64,000 bases of DNA from Tamarix chinensis (taxonomy: Eukaryota; Streptophyta; Magnoliopsida; Caryophyllales; Tamaricaceae): the NCBI GenBank assembly GCA_030549775.1, contig CM060181.1, positions 54,008,218 to 54,072,217 on the forward strand, written 5' to 3'. Below are positions 1-11,935 of this stretch, one piece after another. The position numbers and the translations under genes were made by a program. Under the pieces are notes generated by a model, which made no database searches, had not been told where the DNA came from, and saw only the letters and a list, made by a program, of their open reading frames with translations. Position 1 is the first letter of the stretch; every line of letters begins with the position of its first letter.

Positions 1-223
1 CTTATTTAGTAAATAAATTTACTAAAAATAATATAAATTTTGAAAAGTTAAAATTGAAAACCCAAACATACACTTAACCAGGCAGGATGCTTGTTCTAGG
101 CCTTAAAACTTCAACAAGGTTCAAACCAAAAGTTCAAAAAAAAAAAAAGTAAGAAAAGTTACCAAGACAGCATGAAAAATAATCAATAACAAAAAATTAA
201 CTTTCTTAATGACAATCACTCAC
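1..223 (-). other. PPR4: PPR4 intron 3, partial
   Basis: AT-rich sequence downstream of the GTGAGT donor at 223-218, running off the left edge. No coding signal is seen in it. Confidence 0.7.
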
Positions 224-364
224 TCAACATTGCCAACTCTAGCAAATCCCCCAATAATGATACTGTATGTCACCAAACTAAGTTCAATGCCTTCTTCCTT
301 CATTTTCCGTATGCAAGAGAGCGCTTCTTCCATGTCTCTGCCAACAGCATATGCATGAATAAGG
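224..364 (-). CDS. PPR4: PPR4-like protein, coding exon 3 (141 nt)
   Basis: This exon continues the PPR tract: SLIHAYAVGRDMEEALSCIR, then KMKEEGIELSL, then VTYSIIIGGFARVGNVE. That is PPR repeat 2 and the start of repeat 3. The acceptor GTTTGCAG borders 364. The exon ends GA|GTGAGT at 224/223, a near-ideal donor. Reading straight through would give GAG TGA (Glu-stop), so the apparent stop is intronic rather than a truncation. Family members have many more PPR repeats (total roughly 900-1000 residues), so the remainder lies to the left of the window. Confidence 0.88.
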
Positions 365-3300
365 CTGCAAACAAACAACTCTAGTAAGGACCAAACTAGA
401 AAATTATCTTATATCTAGATGACTAAGTACATAGTTTTACTCAAATGCCATTCACCATCTTGCTTTCTTTGCTATTCATATATACAGTCCATTATATTAA
501 GGATTCTCATTAATGATGTATATGGATCATAAATCAGGTGAAAGGTTGTGCAATTTATCAAGAGGATGCCCATATATCATCTTAATGATGAGAACATTAC
601 CATCAGGTTGGTCAACATGAAAATTTAGCACTCTTTCTATTTAGATACTCTGAACAAAAGAAAATATCTGAGACATAGACGCATACATGATACAGCCACA
701 GGGAGTGGTTACACTGAAATGTATCAGCTTAGATTATATAACTTCCCTTGAAATACACTGAGTTCAAGCAACTGCTCTTATGAAGGTTCTTCAATCTTCA
801 AAATTAAGTAATGTGTCGTATCAAAGCCAACAGATAGCGAGTAACATGTAGACACTATTTTACATCTTTAAGCCAACATTGGAAATAAACTTTTCCATTT
901 TTCGTGCAGTTAAAGGAATTTGATGAACAAAAGATAATAAATGACCTGAGTAGACAACAAGATTTAACAAGATTTGGCCAAAATTGGTTGCTACGTCCTT
1001 GGAGAGATTTACCTTCGATGATAACTAAAATTTATACCCAACCTAAGCCCTTATATCCAAAGATGATATTCTGACCTTTCTCAACGTTGAAAATTACCTC
1101 ACCCCAAGAATAATGTACACTCTTATAACACTCTAGACCCACCTTACTTCTATACCCGAAGACCCTTAAAGTAATTACTCTTATTCAATGTTCTTGTCAT
1201 ATGATAACTGTATTTTATTAAAGAGATACTCAAATGGGATGGAAACATCCTTTTATAGACTTCAAAAACCTTCCATAAACCTCATTTATAAACCCTTCAT
1301 ACATGGATAAATGCCATTCACAAAGCCTTCAAACATTCATGTTGGTTTATGTACCCTTATTAACGGCGTAACACATTCATAGCTCCGTTCTATGTACCAC
1401 ACGCACGACCAGAACTCTTAACATTTAACTTTGATATTTCAATGTATATAAACTAAGAGTAAAGCATAAATGATCTTTAACAGAAATTCCAAGAGCATGA
1501 CTGTAAATGATGGACTAACACTGCGTAGCTCATACGATCAACAGGGTATCACTAGCGGCTCAAAGGAGGCATTGCATGTGCTATCAAGGTCATTATTATA
1601 GTTAAAAACACGTTTTGCTGAGCATTAAAGTGCTATCAAGGTCATAATTATAATTACAACATGTTTTGTTGAGCATTTTAATGCAATGGAATGACAAAGT
1701 CCTTCACTTCAGCCTGCAACAAATGGTCATGCTCATGTTAAGTACAATTGGTATGTGAAGCAGCAGCTTAAGAAAGAGAGAGGTAAAGAATGCCACTTAA
1801 TAGTGATACCATGGACAGTAGGATCAAGAAAGCCAGCTAAGCATCTGCCACCACAACCCTAAAGGGAAGGTCGTCTTGCATTATCTTTTGCAGATAGGCA
1901 TATTTCAGATACTATGTCAGATCTAGGTGTGGAGGTGCCAGTGGTGTGAGATGGCATATATCATGTAAGTACATTTAAATGGAGTGGAATTTCAAATACA
2001 AATCAGGTGCCGATGTTGTTTACCATAAATCTTATAAAATCAAAAGAAGGTGTTGAATGTTGATGCTGCCACTGCATTAAAACTCCGATCATTTTCTTCC
2101 TTTTCTCTTTCCTTTTAGAATATAAATTCATGCAGGTTTTAGTTGTCAATATCTTATATCTTTTTTTTTTTCAGGTTCTCTATGTGGGTGGTCTGTGGAA
2201 GTTATTTGTGGTAGAAGTTGGTGAAGGTTGACCCTATGAATATAAAGAGATAGCAAGAGGTGAAGACTATTGGAGGTGTTTGTGCCAAAGAGATGGGAGA
2301 TAGGAATCCCCACAATTCATCACAAGTACTCCGTGTTATCATTTTTATTACTCATTAGAAACTCACATATAATTACTGTATTTGAGAAGCTAATAATAAA
2401 CCTAAAAACTTAAATATGCAGAAAAATATTATGAAAATAATATGTTTAATAGGAGGGTAACAATCCTTAAAATCACAGCAGCAAATAAAGCAAATCGTTA
2501 GAATTAAACTTAATTGAAACTAATGATAGAAGGGATAGGAATCGAGCTTATTTGAGACTATTTTTAGTGCATGTATAGTAAAAATTCACATATAAACTAA
2601 GGATATAATTGATGAGTGGTCAAATCTCCATATGTTTATAATTCACTAAAGAGATATGTATATCAAAATATTTGTAAAAAAATTATAAAAAGAGAAAATT
2701 GAGGTTGAACATATATTTGTGTTGCTTTACCTAAAAGATTAGTATTGATTTAGCTAACTAGCCATGTAGGGATATGATTGGTAAATAATGCCTGTAAGCA
2801 CTTGTCCACTCTTATTCTGGCAAGGATACGCTATTGCTTGGGTAAATTGTCTCAAGCTGTTGTTTTCTCCTTTGATAATACATTATGCCACTTAGTTTTA
2901 TTTCCACCTTTCGAATGGATATGTGATAGTCATTCTTCAATATACTAAGCTAAAATGTGGCTGGATAATTCGTACTGAACTGCTGAGAGATACTTCCCCA
3001 CACAACACATGGAGAAAGCATGAAATGCATAATTTTATATTTTTATAATACAATGTTCTTTACTCCTGTGTTCACTTTATTCTATAAAAATATATACAAA
3101 ATTCATTTTTTATAATTTAATTCCATGCATGTGTATAACACTATAACTAGTTTATGTTTTAAACACCAAAACCATATATGAGCATTCTTAGTTAACAAGA
3201 CAAGTATTGGAAGAAAACCCATTGCTTGAAACATCTACAAAGATGAAGATGATCATCACCAATACACCTACTCCTTTAGTATCAAGTCACCCTCAAGGAT

Positions 3301-3548
3301 TTCATTTCATTGAGATTTCGTCCATCAAGAGATCCTTAATCATCCACATATTCATCCATCAAATGGGATTGCCAAACCTTAAATCACTATGTTTCCTCCA
3401 AAATGCCCAATGTCAAATGAGCCATAGTCAAACATCCACCTAGATCCCATCAACGGAAGCCACTTCTATTTGTTTGTCACCTAGCCTAATGCTCCCAAAA
3501 TTTTGCATTCTGCCACTCATCTGAAGCTCACCTCCACTTATATGCCCC
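365..3548. other. Intron 2 segment without recognisable genes
   Basis: About 3.2 kb of AT-rich intronic DNA. Apart from the 52-bp duplication at 1579-1682 and a poly-T run near 2160, I see no coding region, LTR end or RNA gene. The last 350 bp before the gypsy remnant have a small open frame of no recognised family. Confidence 0.6.
1579..1682. repeat. 52-bp tandem duplication
   Basis: Two adjacent copies begin TGCTATCAAGGTCAT at 1579 and 1631 and end in GAGCATT plus about 6 bases. They differ at several positions, so the duplication is not recent. It lies inside PPR4 intron 2. Confidence 0.75.
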
Positions 3549-4213
3549 ACTAGCTGATTATCCAACAAGTCCCTTGCAATTTAGTACATTTTGGATCGAC
3601 TCCTGCTATTACCCTAAAAACACAATTCGCAGCAGCGAAATCAGGGGCACCACCGGCGACTGCAATTGGCCACTCGGGGGAGCCGGCGAGCGTCCGACGA
3701 ACACCAAGACACCAAAAGCTGACCGACGCTGAGCTTCTGCACCGGCGAAAGCAGGGCCTTTGTTTTAGGTGTGAACAGAAGTTCGGTCCAGGGCACGTCT
3801 GTAAGAATCGAGCACTCCAATTACTGCTGGTAGACGACTCGCAAGAACCTGACGAAGGAGAAGAGGAGCTAGAAGCGCAGGCGGAAGGGGCGATAGGAGG
3901 AGTAGAAGGGCGGGTTGAGCTATCCCTTAATTCAGTTGTGGGTTTCACAACTCCCAGGACGATGAAGCTGTGGGGAAAGGTTCAAGGGGAATCGGTGGTG
4001 GTGTTGGTAGATTGTGGTGCTACTCATAATTTCGTAGCCTGGGACTTTAGTTCACCGACTGAAGCTGCCACTATCGCCGACGGCATCTTATGAAGTCTTG
4101 ATGGGCACCGGAAGTTCAGTCAAACGGAAGGCATTTGTCGAGGAATTTCACTTACCCTTCTGGAAATTGAGGTAATTGAGGACTTCCTTCTGCTGAACTT
4201 AGGAACTGCAGAC
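3549..4213 (+). pseudogene. gypsy-1 gag 3' part and protease remnant
   Basis: An open frame carries a CCHC zinc knuckle (CFRCEQKFGPGHVC, from about 3761). A Glu/Ala-rich spacer follows, then the aspartic-protease signature as DCGATHNF near 4010; the usual plant form is DSG, so Ser is replaced by Cys. The frame breaks near 4095, where the expected protease continuation moves to another frame. Most of gag N-terminal to the zinc knuckle is missing. Confidence 0.8.
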
Positions 4214-5264
4214 ATGATTCTTGGTATGCAGTGGCTCGAGAAGTTGGAGATGATGCAAATTAACTGGAAATTACTGTTGATGACATTCCATGTGGGTAAA
4301 ACTCCAGTAAGTTTGAGGGGGGAAGCTGACTTGTGTAAAACTCAGGTGTCATTGAAGTCCTTAGTGCCCACTATGCGCAAGGAAGGAAGTGGGCTGCTGT
4401 TGGAATGTTGTTCTTTAAAAACGGAGGAGTTACCCACCCATGCTGAGATATCACAACCAATTTTGAGGGTCCTTGATCAGTTCCCAGAGGTGCTGAAGGC
4501 AGTGGACAGTTTGCCACCCCCCAGGGCCTTTGACCACCGTATCCCATTACTGCCCAAGACTACTCCAATCAATTTACGACCCTACCGTTATCCACAGATG
4601 CAGAAGGATGAAATAGAGAGGTTGGTGGGAGAAATGCTAGCAGCGGGATTAATCAGGTCCAGTCACAGTCCCTTCTCAAGCCCTGTCCTACTGGTTAAGA
4701 AAAAAGATGGTAGCTGGAGATTTTGTGTAGACTACAGGGCCCTCAACAAGGTGACAATACCAGACAAGTTCCCCATTCCGGTCATCGAGGAGGTATTGGA
4801 TGAGTTGAATGGGGCAACCATATTCACTAAGCTCAATTTGAAATCTGAATACCACCAAATCCCAATTCACCAAGAGGATATCCCCAGGACTGCATTCCAC
4901 ACACACGAGGGGCATTACGAGTTCCTAGTAATGCCATTCGGGTTAACAAATGCCCTGGCTACTTTTCAAGGCCTAATGAATGAGGTATTCCAACCCTACC
5001 TCCGCAGATTTGTACTGGTATTTTTTTTATGATATCTTGGTATATAGCAGGAACATGGAAGATCATATTAGGCACTTGAAGGAGGTATTTAAGGTGTTGA
5101 GTGAGAATTCGTTGACTGTTAACATGAAGGAGTGCGTATTTGCACAGCTGGAACTAGAATATTTGGGCCATATTATCTCTGCCAAAGGGGTAGCAGCAGA
5201 CCCGGCTAAGTTGAAATGCATGAAAGAATGGCCAGTACCCAAAAACCTACGGGAATTAAGGTGA
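4214..5264 (+). pseudogene. gypsy-1 reverse transcriptase remnant
   Basis: The segment runs from the protease end ([13 protein letters not shown]) into a typical Ty3/gypsy RT with [26 protein letters not shown] and [11 protein letters not shown]. The frame shifts by one base at the eight-T run 5021-5028. The active-site motif after the shift reads FFYD instead of the usual F/Y-x-D-D, so one catalytic Asp is gone. The segment closes with the RT thumb (YLGHIISAKGV, WPVPKN) and a stop at 5262-5264. Confidence 0.88.
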
Positions 5265-5822
5265 TTCCTAGGGCTAACTGGGTACTATCGCAAGTTTGTG
5301 TGACATTATGGGCATTTGGCAGCACCTCTCACAACCCAGCTTAAAAAATATTGTTTTGGGTGGAACGAGGAAGCTCAAAGGGCGTTTGATCGTCTCAAGG
5401 AAGCCATGCTTGAGGTGCCAATTCTAGGGCTGCCCGATTTCAAATCCCCTTTTGTACTAGAAACAGATGCGTCCAGAGTAGAAGTAGGAGCAGTGTTAAT
5501 GCAAGGAGGGTGCCCTGTTGCTTTCTTTAGCCAAGCCTTAGGACAGCAAGCACGATTGAAATTAGTGTACGAACCAGAGTTGATGGCAATAGTGTTAGTA
5601 GTGCAGCGGTGGCGACACTATCTAATGAGGCGGCACTTTACAATTAGAACAGATCAGAAAAGCTTAAAGTTTATGCTAGAACAGCGTGTTTTGCTGGAGG
5701 AACACCTTAAATGGCTCTCGAAACTCTGGAGTTTTAATTTCTCGATTGGAGGAATTAGTGACTCTTTCCGCAATCACACCAGCATGGATAGACAATTGGA
5801 GCAACCTTCAATCCAAAATTGA
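5265..5822 (+). pseudogene. gypsy-1 RNase H remnant
   Basis: After a stop the sequence resumes with FLGLTGYYRKFV, another stop (an Arg CGA to TGA change is the simplest explanation), then LAAPLTTQLKK. The RNase H core follows: FVLETDASRVEVGAVLMQ, AFFSQALG, YEPELMAIVLVVQRWRHYL and RTDQKSLKFMLEQR. This is the usual position between RT and integrase in the pol polyprotein. Confidence 0.85.
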
Positions 5823-6558
5823 TAATGATTCCAAGTTGGGAGCAACAAAGAAGAAGCTACAACTAGGAGCAGAAGTGGAGGAAGGCTACCAACTCAGGAA
5901 TGGCAATCTCTTCTTCCGAAACAGGCTAGTTTTACCCGCAAATTCACCGTTGGTACCACGCCTCCTAGCTGAGTTCCATGGCAGCGAAATAGGAGGGCAT
6001 TCCAAGGTGTTGAAGACTTACCAAAGGCTGTCCAGGGAGGTGTATTGGGCTGGAATGCGCAAAGATGTCCAGAACTTTGTGGTAGCATGTGGTACTTGTC
6101 AACAGAACAAATATTCCACCCTTAGTCCCGCAGGTTTACTTCAACCATTGCCTATACCACAGCAGGTTTGGGAAGATATCTCCCTATACTTCATCGAGGG
6201 GTTGCCATCTTCGAATGGGTTCAATTGTGTCCTGGTGGTTGTGGATCGTCTTACCAAGTATGCTCACTTTATTCCACTGAGACACCCATTTATTGCCCGA
6301 TCAGTTGCTGCTGTCTTTGTGAAGGAGATTATACGTTTGCACGGGATTCCCAACTCAATTGTGTCTGATCGTGACAAAATCTTCATGAGTAATTTCTGGA
6401 AAGAGTTGTTCAAGACTCAAGGGATTGCTCTTCGTTTCAGCACAGCATATCACCCACAGACGGACGGCCAGACAGAGGTAGTCAATCAGAGTTTAGAGAC
6501 ATATATGCACTGCTTTGCAAGTGACAAGCCCAAGCAGTGGGTGAAATGGATACCTTAG
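5686..6558 (+). pseudogene. gypsy-1 integrase remnant
   Basis: The H2C2 zinc-binding region (GGHSKVLKTYQRL, ACGTCQQNK) is followed by the integrase core with DRLTKYAHFIPL, SDRDKIFMSNFWKEL and AYHPQTDGQTEVVNQSLE. The first catalytic Asp of the D,D-E triad should fall in the DISLYFIEGLP segment, but the codon at 6187-6189 is Tyr (TAC), so the enzyme could not catalyse integration even if expressed. A TGG-to-TAG type stop ends the frame at 6556-6558. Confidence 0.87.
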
Positions 6559-7208
6559 GCTGAATTTTGGTACAACACATCCTTCCATACGACCACACAC
6601 ATCCCACATTGCTACGGTACACAGCTGAAGGTTCCCCAGTGGCCGAGGTTGATTTTGAGTTAAGGAACCGGGATGCTATCCTAGAAGAAATAAAGCAGCA
6701 CTTGTCACGAGCTCAGGACAAAATGAAACTACAAGCTGACCAGAGAAGGAGGGATTGGGAGATTGACATAGGTAGCTGGGTTTATGTCAAGCTCAAGCCC
6801 TGCAAGCACCGATCTCTCGCTCGCCGCTTGAATGAGAAGCTCTCTCCGAGGTACTTTGGACCTTATCAGGTGGTGGATAAGGTAGGGCTAGTGGCCTATC
6901 ATCTCAAGCTTCCGGAATCTGTTTCCATCCACGGTCCACCTTGTGTTCCATGTGTCAATGCTGAAGCCAACCGTGGGGGCAGGACATCAGGGGCAGCCCT
7001 TTACACCCGTACTCACTGCTAATTTAGAGTGGAAGGTTGAACCGAAAGCACTGCTGGATGTGAAGTATAATACCAAGGGAAGACTGGAAGTACTGATCAA
7101 ATGGAAGAATATGCCAGATGTTGAGGCGTCCTAGGAAGACTTTGAGCTCATTGATGGACAATTTCCTAAATTCCACCTTGAGGACATGGTGAAAGTCCGA
7201 GAGGGGGG
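6559..7208 (+). pseudogene. gypsy-1 integrase C-terminus and chromodomain
   Basis: The region contains the charged integrase tail (LKPCKHRSLARRLNEKLSPR, YFGPYQVVDKVG) and then a chromodomain-like end: LEVLIKWKNMPDVEAS, a stop at 7132-7134 where Trp is expected, and EDFELIDGQFPKFHLED. Chromodomains at this position target chromoviruses to particular chromatin. The stop and frame breaks make it inactive. Confidence 0.82.
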
Positions 7209-7209
7209 T
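7196..7209 (+). other. Polypurine tract of gypsy-1
   Basis: The purine run GAGAGGGGGG lies just before the TGATA that opens the 3' LTR. It is the expected primer site for plus-strand DNA synthesis. Confidence 0.75.
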
Positions 7210-7211
7210 AA

Positions 7212-7678
7212 TGATAGACCCTTAATTCGATACACCTATGTGAGGAAGGGCAAAAGAGGGACTATGGAATAAGAAGTGTGCTGATTCGCTATTTGCTGAG
7301 GTGTCCAGTATGTTTAGTCTTACTTTTACTGTTATGTTACTATTGCTAATATGGCGGGGGGGGAGGTTGGTTAGCTCTTGGATGAGTCACCTTTATTCTG
7401 TTATTCGGTTAGATCGAGTCAGGGATGTCAAGGGGAGGGGAAGAATCTATTAGCTCGTGTATTAAGGGGGTAAGAGAGAGACGGCAGGCAAGGAAGAATT
7501 TAGTTGGTTGTGGGAGGTGCCAGGACCTCGAATCCCTGGCTGCAACATTTTTCTCTCTTCGTTATCAATATCACATTCTCCCTTCCTCACCTAAATTCAC
7601 CTTCATTGAATTTAGCTATAATTCTGTTGCAATTCTATTGTCGTTGCTTGTGTTGATCTGAGGAGTAGATTCTTATCA
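7212..7678 (+). repeat. 3' LTR of gypsy-1 (about 467 bp)
   Basis: The LTR begins TGATAGACCC right after the polypurine tract and ends TTCTTATCA, giving 5-bp terminal inverted repeats TGATA/TATCA. There is no second copy upstream in the window, so the element is truncated on the left. A target-site duplication cannot be defined for the same reason. Confidence 0.7.
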
Positions 7679-7991
7679 CAAACTAAAGCTTGCGTGGCTT
7701 GGCCATTATCTAGCCAGTTTGGGGTTTCCTTCATGGTTAGAATACAAAGGACATCATCCCATACTCCTTTCTACAAGGGTACAAGGAACCACCCACGCCA
7801 TACACCGTGCTTGACATACTTTTAAACCCTTGATAGGGATTCTTTTTTTTTTTTACTTGTTGAATTATAACTAAAGTTTTTTTTTTTATTTTTTTTTTAT
7901 CTTGGCTCACTAGTAACCTAAGGTTCTTTTAGTTAAGTTGAAATCCTTGGTTGGATCATAACCAACTTCGCTTGTTTTCTTTCTTTCTTTC

Positions 7992-8022
<31 letters not shown>

Positions 8023-8225
8023 TGATAAAGGAGACCTAATGTAAGAGGAGGAAGACTTAAGCCCTACCCTTAGATAATTTTTATGACTTATAAGATTACA
8101 TAATATAATAATTACTAATAACACCAATTAATAATATTACCAACGATAGTGTTGGCAAACTCACGATCACGGTTGAAGAGAAGTATAGCATGTCGAAGGT
8201 TTACAAGGAACCAAGACCAAAGGGC
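7679..8225. other. Intron 2 segment, pyrimidine-rich low complexity
   Basis: No gene is seen. The segment includes poly-T runs at about 7842-7898 and a TTTC-type pyrimidine tract at about 7974-8023. An open frame on the minus strand here is just the poly-Lys translation of that tract. Confidence 0.6.
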
Positions 8226-8760
8226 ACCTGTGCTGATTGGTACAATACTGTTTGAAACCCAATCTCCATTCAACGTAAAAAGTTGATTGCATGGCTTGTC
8301 ATGCATGGAAACCTGGCCACCAAAGATTGCCTTTACCTCATGGGGATGGCCCAGGATCCTCATTGTGCTCTTTATAGGATTGAGCATGAAACACTAGACC
8401 ACCTTCTCTATGATTGTTCATATGCTAAGCAATTCTGGGAGTGCATTACCACAAAATTTGGTCAACCACAACCAGTTACCTGCTAGGCACAACTTTTACA
8501 CTAGGTCGCCAAAGGAGGACATGACCTACAACATAAACAACTAGCTCTTCTTGCTATTTTTGCATCCATTGTCTACCATCTTTGGCATGATACGAACACT
8601 TGAGTCTTTAGGCAACAGTATTTGCTAGTGAACCACCTTGTTAAAAGCATGATCAAAAAATTATCCACAAGAGTAGCTGGCTTAGAGAACAGTAGTGCTT
8701 TTACTAGGCTTTCTAAATTTGTAAACAACTTAGCTAGATGTAAGTTGAAGGTTATGTGAT
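8226..8760 (+). mobile_element. LINE 3' fragment (RT zinc-binding region)
   Basis: The plus strand encodes the C-terminal zinc-binding domain typical of plant L1-type LINE ORF2. It reads IQRKKLIAWLVMHGNLATKD, then CLYLMGM, CALYRIEHETLDHLLYDCSY and AKQFWECI, with the conserved Cys/His pattern. After a stop at about 8483, another frame gives ALLAIFASIVYHLWHDTN, the usual LINE tail. Stops interrupt the frame and the RT itself is absent. It lies antisense to PPR4 in intron 2. Confidence 0.75.
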
Positions 8761-8779
8761 GTATTTTTCATGCAATTTT

Positions 8780-9645
8780 GGAAGTAATAAAATTACTACT
8801 ACTAACCAAAAATATATTAATAATATTAATATTGAGGTAATAACAAAAAAAAAATTATAAAATTATTAATATTCATAATAATAATTATTTAGAATTTATC
8901 TATTTATTATTATAATAAATATAAATAATTATGATAAATTTAATAATAATAATTAATTTAACGATATAAAAATAATATCAATAATAATTAATAATATTAA
9001 TAATAACAGTAATGAATTTACTAACATAAAAATGGACAAGGTAACAATTAATATTAATATTAATTTCATAATAATAATAGTAATGATTAATAATTAGTAA
9101 TAATAACAATTAATTTAACAATACAAATAATAATAATAATAAATAATACTTAATAGGAATAATAATTAATACTATTAATATTAATTTAATAATAATAACA
9201 ATAATGAGCAGTATTATGAATACTTTAATATTATAAATATTAATATTAATAATAATTAAGAATACTGATATTAATTTTATAATAATAACAATAATAGTCC
9301 ATATAGTTAATAATAATATTAATATTTGATGATAATAATAGTAATGATAATAAATTTAACAATAATAATTCATAATAATTAATAATATTAATATTTGATA
9401 CTACTAAAAAAATATAATAATTAATGCTATAAAAATAATATAAATAAAAATGATAAAAATAATGAATAATAATTATTAACATTATTATTAATTTATTTTT
9501 ATTAATAATAAATTAACATTATTATTAATTTCATTTAATTATATTAATAATAATTAATGACATTATTATTAATTTAATTATATTTAATAATAATATTTAT
9601 TTATAATTATGATTAATATTATTTTTAATAATAATAAGGCATGAT
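8780..9645. repeat. AT-only trinucleotide-type low-complexity block
   Basis: About 870 bp composed almost wholly of A and T, dominated by interrupted TAA/ATT, TTAATA and AATAAT units, with very few G or C bases. The open frame on the minus strand is a low-complexity translation (Tyr/Ile/Leu/Asn). It follows directly on the LINE 3' end and may have grown from its A/T-rich tail. Confidence 0.75.
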
Positions 9646-11935
9646 AAGATTAGCATAGAGAATAGGGTCTTAAACTTGAATACGAATTGAAGCTTTGAGC
9701 TTTCATCATCCGATGGTGGCAAGTTGCCTTTCGTGAAACATTACCATAGGTCTTGAAGAGTTTTGCATCTTAAATGATCCAAAAGCAAGTACTACTTAAT
9801 AGGTATGTAAGTACACTTCCTATCCTTTTCTTTCAACCTCATTCATTTTTCATTTGGTAGAAAATAATCCTTTCCTCATACACCTTAATCAAATCCAATT
9901 TGTATTTTATATGCATCAACTAGCCTCTTATCTTTTCAAATAAGGAGCAAAGTTAAATTTGAGATATTGAATTTGAGGATTGTGAAGTCCCGGGTATTAA
10001 ATATACTAGTTCTTAGACCTTTCATAGTATAATATTCTGGAGAAGATCATAGCTTGCATTTATTATGCATCTTATTAAGGTATTGCAATTATGATAGATA
10101 TATTGATATTGATTTTGATGATGATTTCTTATGCAGGAGCACATCAAGTAATGGAAAAAATTTGCTTTCTTGAAATTAAATTCAATGGTTCTTGGTTATC
10201 TTGAAAAGGATACACAAAATTATCACACTCTCTTGAAAGGTTCTTTGAAGAATTCAAGTTTCTTGCTTAGATCATGTGACAAACATATGATAACAATGCA
10301 AGATTTTGAAGATTAGTTTATTCTTACGTGGGAAACAAGGAAACTTCAATTTATGAGCAAATATATTTACATTGCAATATGGATATCATTGGATATCTTA
10401 TTAAATCAAAAGTCTTCCACATTTTATGGTATTCAATTTCGAGTTTTCTTCACAAAGTTATGTTCATTTTACCAAACAATAATCAAGCTGAATTTTTATG
10501 TAAAAACGGATAAGATTCAGCGTGTTTATCTTTAATTACGCATTGGTTAGATTTTAATTAAGTTGTTAGTTTCTTAGTAATTAAGATTAGATCTTTTTAT
10601 CTTTTAGTAGGCATGTTTTTATTTTATCAATAGAGCTTTATCTTCTATCTTTTAGGAATTTAATTTTATCTTGTTTAGATTTCCAGTATCTTATTGGTTA
10701 TCAAGTTGCATGGATGAGTTATATAAACCATATGCAATGCACGTTGATTTTGATAAGTAGAACATTATTGAAGTATGAGTTTTTATAACTAGTTCTCTTT
10801 GCGACATTCTTCTTGTTTATGTTGTTTGTGTGAATCATAAATCAACAAACCTTCTTTATTGATTATGTGTGAGTTAATTAAGGGTTACATAGTGAATTTT
10901 ACTGTGTATGTTCTTTATTAGACATCTTTTGACATTCATCTTTGTGAGGATTTTCAAAGCTAGTTTCAATAATTACTTCGTATATTTCTTCATTCATATC
11001 CCTCCTCTATAATCGTCCATCATCTAAAGCCAAATAAAATCGTATGTTTGTGTCAATTCTTCCTTAAAACCGCCCTTTTACCAAATCATCAACTCTGCAA
11101 CACGTCAATTTTGGCAGCGTGTTACACCTACCAACTAGGCTTAGTTTGGGGGTGTCAATGCAACATGTGGCAAATCAACTAAAACACCTCGCCCTAAAGC
11201 CTATTGTTATTATAATGAACTAGGAATTTTTTTAATTATTTCAATGTAATTTTATTTTTATGTTATTTTATATTATTGCAAAGTTTCAGTTTCAAAGATG
11301 TTTCAATTATTTTATATATATATAAATCCTACCAATGTCCAAAACTTTGAAAATTGAGTCAAATGATCAAACTAATTCTGAATCATCTTAAAAATTTACA
11401 TCAACTTTCGAACCAAACACTAGCAAAACCAAGAATGAATTCTGCTTTTGCTAGAGTGCCACTTTACATTTTATGCTCCTCAACGTCAATGGACACTAAA
11501 AGGGTGACTCCTCTTAATTATTTATTCAAAAAGGTTGTTGAAAATTGCCATTTGCTAGAGAAATGAGCAAATATTTTATCATAAAGCCAACAAACGACAA
11601 AGCACATAAAATTTCTCAATATAATCTCTCTTTTTTCCCAGTACTTCTCATATTTTACTAATTCCTATATCATATTTAGAGAAGACATGGGAGTTAAACA
11701 AAACACTCAAAAACACATATTTGAAGAAGGTGTGAGAATAACATCTAGAGGTAAAGATACTGGAAGATACAAACATTTTAAGAAAAGTGCGAAAGAAATT
11801 AATTTCATTAATTATAATGATTATCTTCAAGGGGAAAAAGATTTTTGTGCATCTCTGTGGTTAGCAAGCAAGAACAGTCAAATAAATTTGAGGATGCAAT
11901 TCACCAAGATAATAGAAATTGGAAAAGGGTTTTAC
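9646..11935. other. Intron 2 segment, unrecognised, partly LTR-like
   Basis: AT-rich DNA without a credible gene. About 10500-11100 has some look of an LTR/leader: a TATA-like ATATAAACC at about 10720, T-rich leader-like DNA, then TTTTGGCAGCGTG near 11112, which faintly resembles a retroelement primer-binding site. I could not find a matching second copy, so this stays a suggestion. Confidence 0.4.

Larger units (their letters stand above)
3549..7678 (+). mobile_element. Ty3/gypsy chromovirus, 5'-truncated, dead
   Basis: A plant Ty3/gypsy element in the order gag zinc knuckle, protease, reverse transcriptase, RNase H, integrase, chromodomain, polypurine tract, 3' LTR. The C-terminal chromodomain-like segment marks it as a chromovirus. 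No 5' LTR or primer-binding site and no gag capsid region can be seen upstream; homology begins around 3549. Frameshifts (about 4095 and 5028) and in-frame stops (after 5264, near 5301, 6556 and 7132) make it non-autonomous. It lies antisense within PPR4 intron 2. The left boundary is uncertain by a few hundred bases. Confidence 0.9.
365..11935 (-). other. PPR4: PPR4 intron 2, about 11.6 kb, transposon-laden
   Basis: The interval between exon 2 (donor GTAAAA at 11935) and exon 3 (acceptor GTTTGCAG ending at 365). At 11,571 bp it is far longer than intron 1. The excess is explained at least in part by a plus-strand (antisense) Ty3/gypsy element at about 3549-7678, a LINE 3' fragment at 8226-8760 and an AT-rich block at 8780-9645. 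Both splice sites are canonical and the frame is kept, so splicing across the insertions is plausible but not proven. Confidence 0.85.

Noticed and set aside
3550..3948. 132-codon open frame on the minus strand
   Set aside because: It is antisense to the gypsy-1 gag zinc-knuckle region, Ser/Pro-rich, and matches no family.
7933..8127. Lys-rich minus-strand frame
   Set aside because: It is the translation of a TTTC/T-rich tract.
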